The translations under genes and the position numbers were made by a program. A model generated the notes under the pieces. It searched no databases and was not told the origin of the DNA. It saw only the letters and a program-made list of their open reading frames with translations. A DNA stretch of 64,000 nt from Serpula lacrymans var. lacrymans S7.9 (lineage: Eukaryota > Basidiomycota > Agaricomycetes > Boletales > Serpulaceae), in the NCBI RefSeq assembly GCF_000218685.1, contig NW_006763296.1, positions 1,106,715-1,170,714 on the forward strand, given 5' to 3'. The number at the start of each line of letters is the position of its first letter. Within the stretch, counting starts at the first letter, position 1. Positions 49,401 to 61,026 of this stretch are shown here, in pieces.

Positions 49401-50775
49401 ATATGGACAGTACACTTTGGGATTGACAATGTAGGACGTGATAGTCAACGCCGAATGCGGGACCTGATAAGGCGAGTCAACCTGCTACCATTATAACATG
49501 CAGCCTAAATAGATGTTCCATTGCAGAGATATGCAGCTCGATGTTGTGGGCTTGTTGGAGACTGATTTGCAGGTATACTATATGATCGCAAATTGTTGCA
49601 CTTATCTAATGATATTTGTAGCGTGTGGTCTATGGCAACCGTGATCTGTGAGCTCAACACATAGAGATTACTCTCTTGAATGATTAATTTATTCTCTCTA
49701 CATAGGACTCGGGTCATTACAGAAGATCTAGGCTATGTTCGTCTATCTTTTCACCAATGAGTTTATACCCTGACTCTGTCATCCATAGTACGTGGACATT
49801 GGCCCTGGACCAAATTCGCATACATGGGGTGCTGCCCTGCTGTCTAAGGTTAGGACAATGATTGATCTCCCCTTGTCAAGTTGATCATGTCTCGCCAGTT
49901 CCCTATCATTAATTCAACCCATCACCTGCTTCCTTCCCCTAACGGAGAGCTCGCACCTGCCATAGAGGCTGTACTTGAAGTGTATGGAACGGAAGTGACA
50001 GTTGTGGTTGCGCATAATGGACAAGGTTAGTCATCCCCATGAAGAAACGTAAAGCGTAGTTCAGCCATCTGGTACTAGAGCAAGATCCACTGGATCGAGA
50101 ACTTCAAAGCAGAGAACTCGCGCGTATCATGGCGAGATCATACCCTCAGCCTGTCGTGTTCCTTGGTTATGTAGTGACGAAGCCTTTGGCTCGAGAACGT
50201 GAGTGTTGTAGTTCGTGATCGTGGCTCCATACCAAACCATGCTGCAGCGGCACCATATGATATCTTAATATCTGGAGGCCGTGTCTACGATATCGACAAC
50301 CAAGACTGGGATAGATGGTTAGCTAACTCATTGCCTCAAAATGAATGTCGATATTAATCCGGTCTGCTTTCAGGTGCGAGTATATTTTCTACAGAGGCTT
50401 ATATCGGACATCATATGCGCGTTTATCCCGCGGAATTGTAACAGACACTGAGCTGCAAATCGGCCAGTTTGTTCTCCCAAAACATGGCCACGGAGTTACC
50501 AATGAGACCGAAGCTGCACGGACGCTTCGTGCATGGAAAGAAGTCTTACCACCAGACCACGTATGTTAATCATTGTCGCTGCTATAATAGCTTATTAACG
50601 CTTAAACTAGTGGTTCCCTATGGAATATTACGGGAATAATAATGAAGGAGGTGTGAATGGTCATTTCTATCATGTGTTTAATACGGTAAGCCAACCTGAC
50701 ACGGTGCATACAATGGTATCTGACATATGGATGCAGCCGTTGTATTATGATATCCCTGAAGGTGCAATCTTGTAG
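46470..50775 (+). CDS. CWH43: CWH43, GPI-anchor lipid remodelling protein (gap and frameshift inside)
   Basis: Cwh43 exchanges the GPI-anchor lipid for ceramide in the ER. The N-terminal half is a FRAG1/DRAM/Sfk1-like multi-pass domain ([55 protein letters not shown]). The C-terminal half is the endo/exonuclease/phosphatase-like domain ([48 protein letters not shown]). About 17 exons. Two defects are visible: 100 N at 47503-47602, and at about 47363 the frame slips by one base after the AYTRYSFF exon start, so [12 protein letters not shown] is out of phase. The intron at 49472 begins GCGAGT. The stop is 33 bp from the AP-3 beta stop. Confidence 0.9.
47503..47602. other. Assembly gap of 100 N inside CWH43
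   Basis: Exactly 100 Ns, which is the conventional size for a gap of unknown length. It lies in or next to an intron of CWH43 and removes part of one exon in the middle of the membrane domain region. Confidence 0.95.
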
Positions 50776-50808
50776 TCTTATACCTCTAGCTCCATTGTTT
50801 TGCTTGTA

Positions 50809-53583
50809 TTATACCGTATTCTCTTGTACCCCTTCCTGATCTTCTTCCCTGCCATCGTTCGGAATACTACTTCCATCTTCATCAGTAACGCTGTCGTCCG
50901 TGTTATCTTCGTGGCTGTCTTCCTCGCTTTCATTAGAATGTTCTCCATCACTGTTACTCTCAGATTCTTCGGTTTCTTCGCTACTTTCGTCTTCATAGAA
51001 TTTATCCAAATCTTTCCAAGGTACTTTGCTACCGTTGCCAGGCGGTGAAGTACTTTGGTTTGGTGTCAAAACAATAGGCGCAGTATTCGCAGAAACAATA
51101 GGATATTGAGATCTTGCTGTGGTAACGGAAGGTGTTAACACTGGATCGTCCTCGTTAACCCTTAAGGTGGGGTCAATTCCTGACTCTAGCCACTCCGGCA
51201 ACACAGTATTGCTCCCCACGTCCTTCCCCACCGTGAGACTTAGGGAACCGATCAGGGAGTGGATTTCACCTATAGGATTTTAGTAAAGCGCCTCGCTTTA
51301 AAATCATTCATCATGTACCTGGTATCACTTCATTGACTGAAACATCTTCTTTGCCCTCGAATAGCACTCGTTTAACCTGCTCCCTTCGTAGGACAACGCC
51401 ACCTTGATCTTGAGTATCTTCATCTCCACTTATACTCGGGGAAAGGCCTGCCAAGAGTGATGCCAACATTCTGGTGCGGTCTCGAACGTCATAATCTATA
51501 TCGAAACGGGCGACTGAAAATACGTAATGGCATAGAAGACCGAGTGTACGATCTGTGGGACACATGACAAGTAGTTTCGCAGAGAGTGTAAGAATCTGTA
51601 GTTTGACGATATTGCTCTTGGTAACCAATCAGGTTAGCATACGTAGGATAACAAAACTATCTCTATCCTACCTCCGAACTGAAAGATCTCGCTGATTTTC
51701 GCAACACGTCAGGAGCCCAATCTGCAATACCTTCGAAGAAGGTTCCGCTTTCCTGGGTGACACAGTACTGGCCTACAAGCCAGATAACGCAAGCTTTCGC
51801 CTGCGGATGGCGAACGTCATCTATTTTCCCAGCTAAACTAGATATGATGGAAAGAGGAGAATGTGTGACATTCGCAACAACTGTTCCAGAAAGTAATTGG
51901 TTTTGAACAAGGGATTTCAATATCTGCACTGCGTTGCTGACAATTATGTCTATAGAGAAGAGTGGTTTTTGAATTTCCAGTTTTAAGCGGTTGATTTCTT
52001 ACCTTGTTTGCTCCTGATCATGTCCATTAGAATAGCCAGACATTGAGGGACACAATCAGGAATTAATCTGGCACAATGACCAATAGCAGCGATTGCATTC
52101 CCAACGACTTCGTCATCCATATCCTCAGCGTAGGTCTGAAATATAACATAAGTAGGCATAAAGACATTACTTGTATGAGAAACTGACAGTAAATTCACGG
52201 AGAATGATTTGATAGTTATCAGCATTCAGGATATTGAGCAAAACCCGTATTTTATCTCTTCTAACCTGCTGAGGATCATCAGCGCGCACCAATAACCGCA
52301 GATAGTGGGACGAAAATAAGTGCTGTAGAGCAACGAGATATAAATTCTGTGCTCGAGGATAGTGCCAAATGCGACTTACCGGATGCGCGCATGTAATTAC
52401 AACCAGATATGAAAGGGCTACACGTTCTACAGCTCTAGAATTGCTTAGGATGCGTAGAAGGGGGTTGGTAAATCTTGAGTGCTGAGAAGGAGGAGCGATG
52501 TAGAAAAAAACGCGAACAACGGCCAACACAACCTGGAAAGAGTTAAGGGGTTACGCGAGTCATAATAATATGCATCATGATACGACTTACTGCTGGATTT
52601 TTTGACTGAAAAAGAGGTTCAGCAGATATTAAAAGCAGCTGTAGATCCGAGTCGGCTTCCTCTACCATCTCGCCGTCGTGTGATAACACTGGTTTTGGTA
52701 GCATTACACGAGCATACCTGATCAGAAGATTAAGAAGACTGATTTGGCCCCATTCGTCAACATCGACCATTAGTCTACAAAGTCTCCTGTATTGTTGATG
52801 GAGGAGATCGAGACGGGTGGGACAGACAGCTTCAAAAGCGACAACGGCGCTACCTATTGAAAGTGGGGAGCGATCGCGGAGGAGGGTTGAGATGATATCG
52901 ATCAGTGACGTTTGGTGACCTTCATCCAGTCTAAGGAACAATTAAACCCTTGCACAATGACTGTGAACCCAACTTACTGGTGACACTTCGGGATGGCAAG
53001 AGCGGCTGCCTTGCGAACATAAGGACTGATATCTGCTGCGCATTTCTTAATAGCCAACACGACAATACTGCCTATCATTGGTACTTTAATCCCACTGAGT
53101 ACACGAAGAGCCATGGCACGGATGAGCGGACTGGAGTCAGTGAGATCCTTTTGGAAGGTATTGATGGACAAGAGGGCAAGGTCAGGTTCGTGTTCCGCAT
53201 ATCGTAAGAGATAAATGTACACCAGCTTGCGTATTTCGAGATTTTGAGAGGCCACATTTTTAACGACTTGAGGAAAGTAGCTGGACACATTGCGACCCTT
53301 GGATATCAGCTTTTCCAGGTCGCCGGGTTGGCAATGGCATTGTTAATACGACAGTTAATACACTTACTGCAATGAGTCTTTTCATGGCATCTAGCTTCTC
53401 TCTATCGCTGCTGGAATCCAACTGTCGGCCAATGTTCTTTACTTTCTCATCTGGCATGTCAAACAAAGAACCTGATCCTCGAGTTATGGATAGGTCGCGG
53501 GTATGTTCAGAGAACGTTTCTTGGATACGCATTCCGAGTCTCGATGCATTTTCAGCCAAAGAGTTAATGTTAATACTCGCCAT
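50809..53583 (-). CDS. APL6: AP-3 complex beta subunit
   Basis: The beta large subunit of the AP-3 adaptor, which carries cargo from Golgi/endosome to the vacuole. The N-terminus ([25 protein letters not shown]) and GSLFDMP start the adaptin trunk. HEAT-like repeats follow over about nine exons: [29 protein letters not shown] residues, [26 protein letters not shown]. The hinge is strongly acidic and Ser-rich ([24 protein letters not shown]) near 50830-50980, where AP-3 beta has a phosphorylated acidic stretch. No ear domain is visible after this hinge, so the protein is shorter than animal beta-3. AP-3, as well as the YVC1-like channel, links the region to vacuole biology. Confidence 0.85.
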
Positions 53584-54428
53584 GCAGTTGAGTGTATAAG
53601 CCGTTCAGTACCAATATGTGTTCCACATTAACTCGATTAAGATGGATTGGCTGGGCGTAAACCCTAACCTTACTTACACTGCACCATATCCTTAAGTTAT
53701 AGTTCATCTCAAGTTCGTCTGACAATCCACTGTATTATCAACTTGTCAACATGTGCTGTAGTCTATCAAGGCTCCAATGAGGCTGGGAATGTCCCGCTTT
53801 CCCTCTGCTCATCAAATTTGCTTATCTGGATCAACGTGAGTATAAGTTCACCTATAGCATACTGATGTATCATACCCATTCATCTGCATGTAGTTCAGAA
53901 CACGACACCCCTACAGTTTCAAATGCACTCACTAGGACAAAGGGAATTGTAGGCCCTCTTAAACTGCTTGCAGGGCGCGAAGTCTTCTCCCTTAGCAGCA
54001 ACACATTTGAAATAGTCCGTATAGTTTTGGTAGCTGCGTTACAAATGAAATTGAATATCAAACAGATAAACAAAGAAAGTTAACGCACCAATGCCTGGTT
54101 TGATTCGTGTTGGGAAAACGGGCTAAAGAACATGTCAAGGCAACTCAGCGAGTTGCTGGCACTTCAACGCGATTTTTGCTCACCATCAAAGCCAGCAGTT
54201 TGAAGGATGTATTTGCTGGAACGAAATGAAAAAGTCTCCTCAGGCGAAAGACAACAATGCTCACTTTGAGAGATCAGACATTTTGCGGTCGGGCGTAACA
54301 GGCAAAGGACAAACAGGAATTTATGATTGACTCTCGGGCTGGTGCGGGTTTAGCCGCTGCTTACATCAGCAGACGGACCTGTCTCTGTTGTTCAAGACTC
54401 TGACAATCCAAGCTAATACAGTATCGAA
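53584..54428. promoter_or_regulatory. 845-bp divergent region between AP-3 beta and PRP18
   Basis: Holds both promoters. A telobox AAACCCTAA is at 53659-53667, 76 bp before the AP-3 start. A short 72-codon frame (53865-54083) shows no family features and was not accepted. Confidence 0.4.
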
Positions 54429-55764
54429 ATGGATGCACTAAAAGCCGAGATCGCAGCAAAACGAAAACTAATTCAAGATGATGGAACCAATTCACGTCAA
54501 GCAAAGTATATGCGAAGAGGAGATATCGAGAAGTTGAAGGAGGACCAGGAATCACGAGTCCAAGCAAAGGAGCGAGCAGCACAGGAAGAAGCACAGAAGA
54601 GACTTGACGCAACAACGAAAGCTCAAGTGTGTTTTATTTGCATTCTTAACCTGCTAGAGTCAACTGACACGTGGATGGAGAATAGAGTATAAGTCGTCCT
54701 ACTTCGGGGTCGCCAACACCCATCATTTCCTCTGCTGAATCCGATTCTCCCAAACCCGAGTCTTCTTTCAATATTTCAAATGAGGAAACAATACGTCGGC
54801 TTCGAGCTAAGGGCCAACCCATTCGTTTATTCGGTGAATCTGACAAGGAGCGCAGACTACGTCTTCGTGCACTTGAGCTCATTGAAGAAAAAGGTCATGA
54901 GCGCTCAAGCGGCCAAAATGATTTTAAGAAGGCTCTTGAGGACGTCGAGAATGTCGAGCGAGAAATGAAAGGGAGGGGAAAAGGGAAAAAGAAGGGCGAC
55001 GCAGACATGACTACCACTGGCGTATTAGATCTAGGTCTCATCAAGACTGACCCAGACAAGCTCTATCCCATTATCTACTATTCCCTCAAGCGTACGTTAA
55101 AAGAATGGGAAGAAGCTATGGATGATCGACCAGGTTGGTCAAAACTTATATTTCAGGGCTGGAGTTAAATATCATTTTCTCTAGATCATATTAAACGCTC
55201 CACGCAAGGGAAATTGGCCGCAGCCACCCAGGTTCAGTCCGCAGAATACCTGAAGCCCCTTTTCAAGACGCTTCGTTCGAGAGTACGTCATTCAAGTCAG
55301 CAATTTAATTCAACCAGATAGACAGCGTGACCTGTTTTCCCCCCCCCAGTCGTTACCATCTGATATGTTGCTGCGTATTGCTGAGATCGTGCATCATATG
55401 CAGAAACGCCAGTATCAGAGAGCCAATGACTCTTACCTCCGACTATCTATTGGAAACGCTCCTTGGCCTATAGGAGTCACTATGGTGGGGTGCGCTCTAA
55501 ATTTTTCCTATTAAGTACTTCTGATACTGACTTAATGGATGCTGTATAGTATTCATGAGCGTTCCGCCCGCGAGAAGATATCTTCAGATCAGGTGGCCCA
55601 TGTTCTAAACGACGAAGTCAGTCGAAAATACATTCAGAGCTTGAAGCGGTATGTTGTTCAAGTTACTCGTACTGAGTATGAATGCTTATAAACTGCCTCA
55701 TAGTCTACTGACGTTTTCCCAAACGAAGTACCCGCCAGAAGACGTCTCACAATTAATGGGTTAG
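54429..55764 (+). CDS. PRP18: PRP18, second-step pre-mRNA splicing factor
   Basis: Prp18 acts in the second catalytic step of splicing, at 3' splice-site joining. The N-terminus is the PRP4-like region ([25 protein letters not shown]). The first intron follows KAQ at 54628; exon 2 resumes at 54695 with [10 protein letters not shown]. Then a basic linker, and the Prp18 domain: [87 protein letters not shown], and the end [13 protein letters not shown]. Five or six exons. One 3' splice site has an unbroken C-run (TTTTCCCCCCCCCAG). The stop (TAG 55762-55764) is only 76 bp from the JJJ1 stop on the other strand. Confidence 0.9.
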
Positions 55765-55840
55765 CCGACTCACCTAGCATGCTAGTATCATATAGTATCC
55801 AGTTTTTATTGGAAAAGGTCCGAGAAGCCCGTACCATCGT

Positions 55841-57874
55841 CTACATTTTGTTTTTCTTGCCCTTTTTTCGTCCTTCATCAATTGCCAGTGCATGTCCAGT
55901 GTCTCTAATATGCGAAAATAGCTTTGTTTTGCTCCCGAATAATTCCTTGCAGACGTTGCAGCGCTGTTGTATGTCGTTAGCAAAAAATTTCGTGTGTAAA
56001 GGTGCAGGCTGACTAATGCGTCTCGCTCAGCTTGTGTGATAGCCTCAGCTTTCTTCATCTCGCGCAACCGTCTCTTTTCTCGTTTGGAGAGTTCGGGTAT
56101 AGAATGCTCTGTGACCGTAGCGGTATTTTCTGATTTATGGTCACGGTTCGCCTGATCCTGATTATCCACACTGTTCTTGAGTAAGGGCTCTTCGATAGTT
56201 GACGAAGAATCTTTATAATCGTCAGATATCTCCAGTCGGTTGGCTGTGCCTGGCTCAGATTGAGCGTTTGCGATTTTGTCGGTTAAGCTTGGAGAATCTG
56301 CCTCCTTTGTGTTACAGTCTTCAAGGGGGGAGGGACGTGTGGCCGAAAGGATTTCATCTAGACCTCCAGTAACGCATGCAGCGTAAGGTGATGTAGCATT
56401 TTCTTGATCTCCGGTTGCAACAGCGGCAATCACATTCACTTCTTCCCCTAAATCCAGCTCTTCATTGTCCTGCTGCATTTCTTTCTGCAGTTTTGCGATT
56501 TCCTTCAAATGTTTCTTGCTGCGTTCGTGGCTGTCCCATGCCGCTTCACTCCTAAATGATTTCCCGCATGCCACACATTCCCACTCTTCAGACTCTCCTC
56601 CTTCTGCGGCGGCCCACTCCAAATCGTCATGCATACCTCGCGTGTCGATGTTCTGCCACTCCTGAATCTTATAATCCACAACCGGGGCAACTTTCTTTTT
56701 AGCGACCCCTTGCATAGGTGTAGCTGAACCAGATGCCACTTTAGACTGAGTTTGACGTGCAAGATGAGCCTTATGGCGGGGATCTCTTTTCCGGACAAAT
56801 AAAGCAAGCGACTGTAGACGTACTAACTTTAGCTGTTCGTTACGGTGGATTAAATTTATCTGGTTACTCACTCTGACGGTGTCGTTGAACTCCCTTCGAG
56901 CATCTTCGCGAGCTTTCTTATTATCCTTTTCCATGAGCCTGCAAATATGAATATTAAATTTCCACGGCAGTGCAACAGTACTATGATTAATTTCATACGA
57001 ACCTACGAACTCTGCGATCTGGAGCCTCTGTAGTGTTCCATTGGTCCATCCATGAAAAGTCCTTTGAAGATGCGAAATTCAGCCACTTATAATAGAATAA
57101 TCTTGCAGCTTCTTCCGTATCGGTTTTCTTCTCAGAAGCCCAAGGCCATGACGAGTTCCCAAATGATGGGTAAACTGCATCAGATACAAGGGCTTCCTCT
57201 TGAGCTAGCCGTCCAAAAAGGTTGCGGTATATCGTAAAAAAACTCTAGTTCACGACTTTTTTTTAGCACACGAACCTCCTAAGCATAAACAAAAGGCGTA
57301 CATCGTCTCCGTCGTCGAAACCCGACCAGATTGTTGCGCTGAAGAACTGGGAAAGATGACGCACGGTCAGCCCACGATCGCGTGCACGAGGTGGGGGTGC
57401 TCCTCGTCGGATATCCTCGAACACAGCGTCCGCATCGGGTTCTGGGGCCAATGATGCCTTATGTGAATCATACCAGGCTCTTTCCTAACATGAACCAACC
57501 ATGATCAATTCCGATCAGAATGCAGAATTATTTTTGGGAACTCACTTGCTCGTCGCTCAATACCTGTTTGAGTAATGTTACATCGTTTCCAATAGATGAC
57601 TTATGCACATGCCTCGTATGCTTGTTGAATTGCCGCAAACCTCTGAGTAGCTCCTTCGATGTCATCTTGATTTTTGTCAGGATGATGAACAAGAGCCAGT
57701 TTTCGAAAGGCGCGCTGTAGCAAACCAGACTCAACTGCGCTGATCTCACTTCAAAGAGCTCATCCATACTTTAATTTCGTCGCCCGATGCTGATTCTTCG
57801 ACTCCAAGCAATTCATAATAATCTGGGACGCCAGGTTCGCCGTTATCTCGGGCAGTTGATTCACGAGCCCCCAT
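55841..57874 (-). CDS. JJJ1: JJJ1/DNAJC21, J-domain protein with C2H2 zinc fingers
   Basis: Jjj1 is a cytosolic J protein that helps Hsp70 release factors from pre-60S ribosomes. It starts at 57874 ([15 protein letters not shown]). The J domain spans three exons: [36 protein letters not shown] with an intact HPD, then VLSDEQ after an intron that begins GCATGT at 57612. The middle has [19 protein letters not shown] and a Lys/Arg-rich region. Two C2H2 fingers bind rRNA or ribosome: [24 protein letters not shown], and [23 protein letters not shown] at the C-terminus. A Ser/Glu-rich stretch lies between. The tail is basic. Divergent from TIM13, 378 bp apart. Confidence 0.9.
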
Positions 57875-58252
57875 CACCGATTACTAGTACTACAGCGAGT
57901 AGAGTTTTACGATTAGTTATGAATAGTAAGGGTATGACTTGGTAAAGCACAGACCGGTACACTTGCAGATTTTTTCCTGCCGTCCAACGTCCGGTGCTTC
58001 AGCGATATGAAATCCTGGTAAAGATCTGAATACTGCCACAGTATCGTAATGATACCAGACTGGCATTTCCGGAGAATGCCATGGCCACTACTAAATGCGG
58101 AAACTGCAAAATAGTTCGTCACGTTCCAGTTCTCTCTGAGAAACCATTAATATTCTCATCCTTGACTGTCTTGGTCATTCTTTAGACACGCCAACTTTTG
58201 GCCTCTACACTGCCTTGTTTAACTGAAACACTCGTCTATCTTTGTCATTATC
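57875..58252. promoter_or_regulatory. 378-bp head-to-head region, JJJ1 and TIM13
   Basis: Shared promoter region between two divergent genes. No further features recognised. Confidence 0.4.
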
Positions 58253-58764
58253 ATGTCTGATTTCTTCAAAACGTCTGTGCCATCCTCGACTTCTCCAGGT
58301 AAGAGGTCGTGAAATCCGGTTATAACAGAGAAATGAATGCGTCAATATATTCAATCAGATCTCGCCGCTCGCAAAGAAGCTGTGATGAATTCTGTGCGTA
58401 GTGAGATTGCGCTAGCAAACGCTCAGGAGTTGATGAATGTATGTGATGGACCGTTTCATTCTGATGTCATTCTGACTCCTCTATCGTAGAAAACTAACGA
58501 GAAATGTTTTGCTAAATGTGTAACGAAGCCTTCGTCTTCACTTTCGAGTACAGAAGAGGTATTGGTGTTTTGTATCTCCCATTATTTTGACGCTAAACTT
58601 TCGCGAAAGACATGTCTGACACGATGCCTGCAACGTTACATGGAAGCATGTGAGTTGCACTTTTGTCCCTTTCTTAGACCATTTGCCTCAGCTTTTTTGT
58701 TGCAGTCAATATCGTGAGCAAAACATATACTGCACGCATAAGCAAAGAACGAGAAACATCGTGA
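58253..58764 (+). CDS. TIM13: TIM13, small Tim chaperone of the mitochondrial intermembrane space
   Basis: A small Tim protein of about 88 aa that with Tim8 escorts hydrophobic precursors across the intermembrane space. Five exons for this tiny protein. Seen: MSDFFKTSVPSSTSP, then AARKEAVMNSVRSEIALANAQ, then the twin CX3C motif: EKCFAKCV in exon 3 and TCLTRCLQRYMEA in exon 4. The end reads SKTYTARISKERETS with the stop at 58762-58764. The split over short exons hides it from single-frame scans. Confidence 0.9.
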
Positions 58765-59206
58765 CCAACATGGTCCTTGCTTTTCTATCTTATTTACGCG
58801 AACAGTGAGCGGTCAACCTTAGTTAACAGTAGCGTATCGTGGGCACCAGTAGTTAGTCATTCGAACTCGCAGCATCGATGAAACGTTTGTCCCCTTGCAT
58901 CTAATCCCAATCTTGTTATTATGGGAAATGTCATACCGGGTGCTCTTCGAAATCTTCAAAAAAAGACAGTAGTCATATCCCTCGATAACCAAAGCATTCA
59001 AGGCCTGCATTACTATACTAGAAATGGTATGTAAGTGATTATAATCAAGAATTAATGATATAACAGAGCAGACAGAGGGTCGTGAAGTTACTAATACGGA
59101 GAGGGTATCATGATCAGGAGAAGTGAAGGCTTGAGTAATTGTCGAGGACAGAAACACAGACACAACTTTGTTGGGATGAAAGTCGACTAATATAAATTTA
59201 CATATC
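58765..59206. other. Tail-to-tail intergenic region
   Basis: Between the TIM13 and homeodomain-gene stop codons. It contains most of a 138-codon minus-strand frame (59235-58819), which begins in the 3' end of the homeodomain gene and looks like chance. Confidence 0.35.
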
Positions 59207-61026
59207 TCAACGACGTACGTCGTCATCTGATTCATAGGTTACACCAGGCATCCCAGACATTGTCACCATCGACGACTCGAGAGTATCCGCGCCTCGTGAG
59301 ACGGATATGGATTGGGAGGGGTGAAAAGGGGTGGTCAACAGTGGTGGTGACGGGGTATGAAAACTTGGCTGGGAGAATCCAGTTGACGTTGGAGAGTGCC
59401 CTTCTGCGTGGTAGGATGAAACAATCCGCATATCTTCACCGAAAAGCGGCCTTGTCATAGGAGGGACTGGGTATGAGCGGGAAGCACCACTGCGTGGAAG
59501 TGACATAGCGCCGTAATCAAGAGACGAATGAGCATGACTTGATACATTGTGTTGTTCTACACCTGGGAAATCGGTAAACATGGGGGAGTGGTTTCGTTGT
59601 ATCGAATGTGGGCGACCTGAATACGGAGAGAATGATGGAGTGAAGGCGGACGAAGATCCCTGCTGAGTGCTGCCAGAAGAATCCACTACAATGCTCGGAA
59701 AAGTAGACTCATGCTGTGAGGCATGGTTTTGGATTATAGTGGGACCAGAGTACGAGCGTTTGCGGTCATTGGTTAAGTGACTAGAACTTTGTGAATCTAG
59801 GGCTTCACCCTGATAGTGATACCCTGGCCCAGTCAGCGCTACTAACGGGGGCTGAGGGATATCCAGTACTGGTGCTGCCTCTTCTCCTGGATGATAGGAT
59901 GGATTGTGTAGCCGAATATCTGAACCTGATGTATGAGCATTGAGATGGCGAAGCACATGCGCTAATTGGACTGCTGAGCCAATAAGGTCGTGACGGAGAA
60001 TCTTGGTAGCTTGTTGACCCTCGGTCCAATCGGCGCATCTCTTCCACTGACGGATTGGATCTCGACCTTGGCTAGATAAAGGCGATGTAAAATTCTCCAA
60101 GTAGAATGTGGGTGGCTGTGACAAGATGAAAGAAGCCAATCCAGATCCTGGGGCTGCATTAGTGAATTCGGTGTCTACAATGATGTCGAAGGGAATCTCC
60201 ATCTTGAAGCCATAGCCCGATGAATGTATGAACCACGTCAGACACCGCTTTGAGTCGCACAGGTAGGCAACCAAATCATGTTTTCCTACCGTCGTCGCGA
60301 TTCTCCGCCATGTTCCGATAGAAAGATCAGTACAAGGAATGATCGTCACGGCTGGGAAGATTTTTTTTGAGAACATCTTTCTAAGTTCCTTTGTATGAAG
60401 ATACTCACGTTCATCCTCGTGAATTAGTGTGTGCAGTTCAGCTTCGTATCCTGTCGATAACTCTGGAGGTGTGTCTGGGGGTGTGTCGATGCTACCGCCA
60501 CGGCCCTTTTTACCGTCTTGAAGCTTGGCTTTCGCTCGCCTGTAGTTCATTTACCTATAGTGTACGACAACCAATATCATAAAACACACCTATTTTGGAA
60601 CCATATTTGTGTTTGGCGCTCCTGCATCCCTAGTAACTCGCTGATCTCCTTTCTCCGTCCCGCAGTAGGACTTCTGTCCACAGAGAAAAAACGTTCCAAG
60701 TGCACAAGTTGTTCAGGCGTCACACGAGAGCGTTTGCGCTTTTCCTTGTCTCCTTTGCTACTCGCTGCACCGGTCGACCTCGCACGTTGAGGACCAGATG
60801 CAGGATCTTTCGCAATTTCGGGTTCTCTCCCATCAGATGTCGCAGATGCAGAACTTGGCCGTATTATGACAGGCGTTATAGGTGAGTGAACAGAGGAGCT
60901 GGGCGATGAAGCAGAGGAATCAGGATTTGGATCGACTTCAATGTCCTGTGCACAAGCGCCGGAATTCAGGTGAAGGGAGTCGTGCTTTGTTTGTGGCTCA
61001 AGCATGGAATAGCTTTCTTGAACCAT
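59207..61026 (-). CDS. Homeodomain transcription factor (fungal Phx1/Hom type)
   Basis: A non-mating-type homeodomain factor. The homeodomain is typical: EKRKRSRVTPEQLVHLERFF, RRKEISELLGMQERQTQIWF, QNRRAKAKLQ, with the first intron falling inside QN|RR (acceptor CTACAG). A region conserved in these fungal factors follows: VTIIPCTDLSIGTWRRIATT, LCDSKRCLTWFIHSSGYGFK, GSGLASFILSQPPTFYLEN. Then a Ser/Pro/His-rich C-terminus. A second, 57-nt in-frame intron (about 60413-60357) is probably spliced out. The start is placed at Met 61026; an upstream ATG near 61100 could join in frame only through a 32-nt intron, which is too short. Fungal relatives control stress or fruiting-body development; role here is inferred. 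Confidence 0.85.

Noticed and set aside
53865..54083. 72-codon plus-strand frame between AP-3 beta and PRP18
   Set aside because: No recognisable motif; looks like chance in promoter DNA.
58819..59235. 138-codon minus-strand frame after the homeodomain gene
   Set aside because: It overlaps the end of the homeodomain coding exon in another frame and its sequence is not protein-like.
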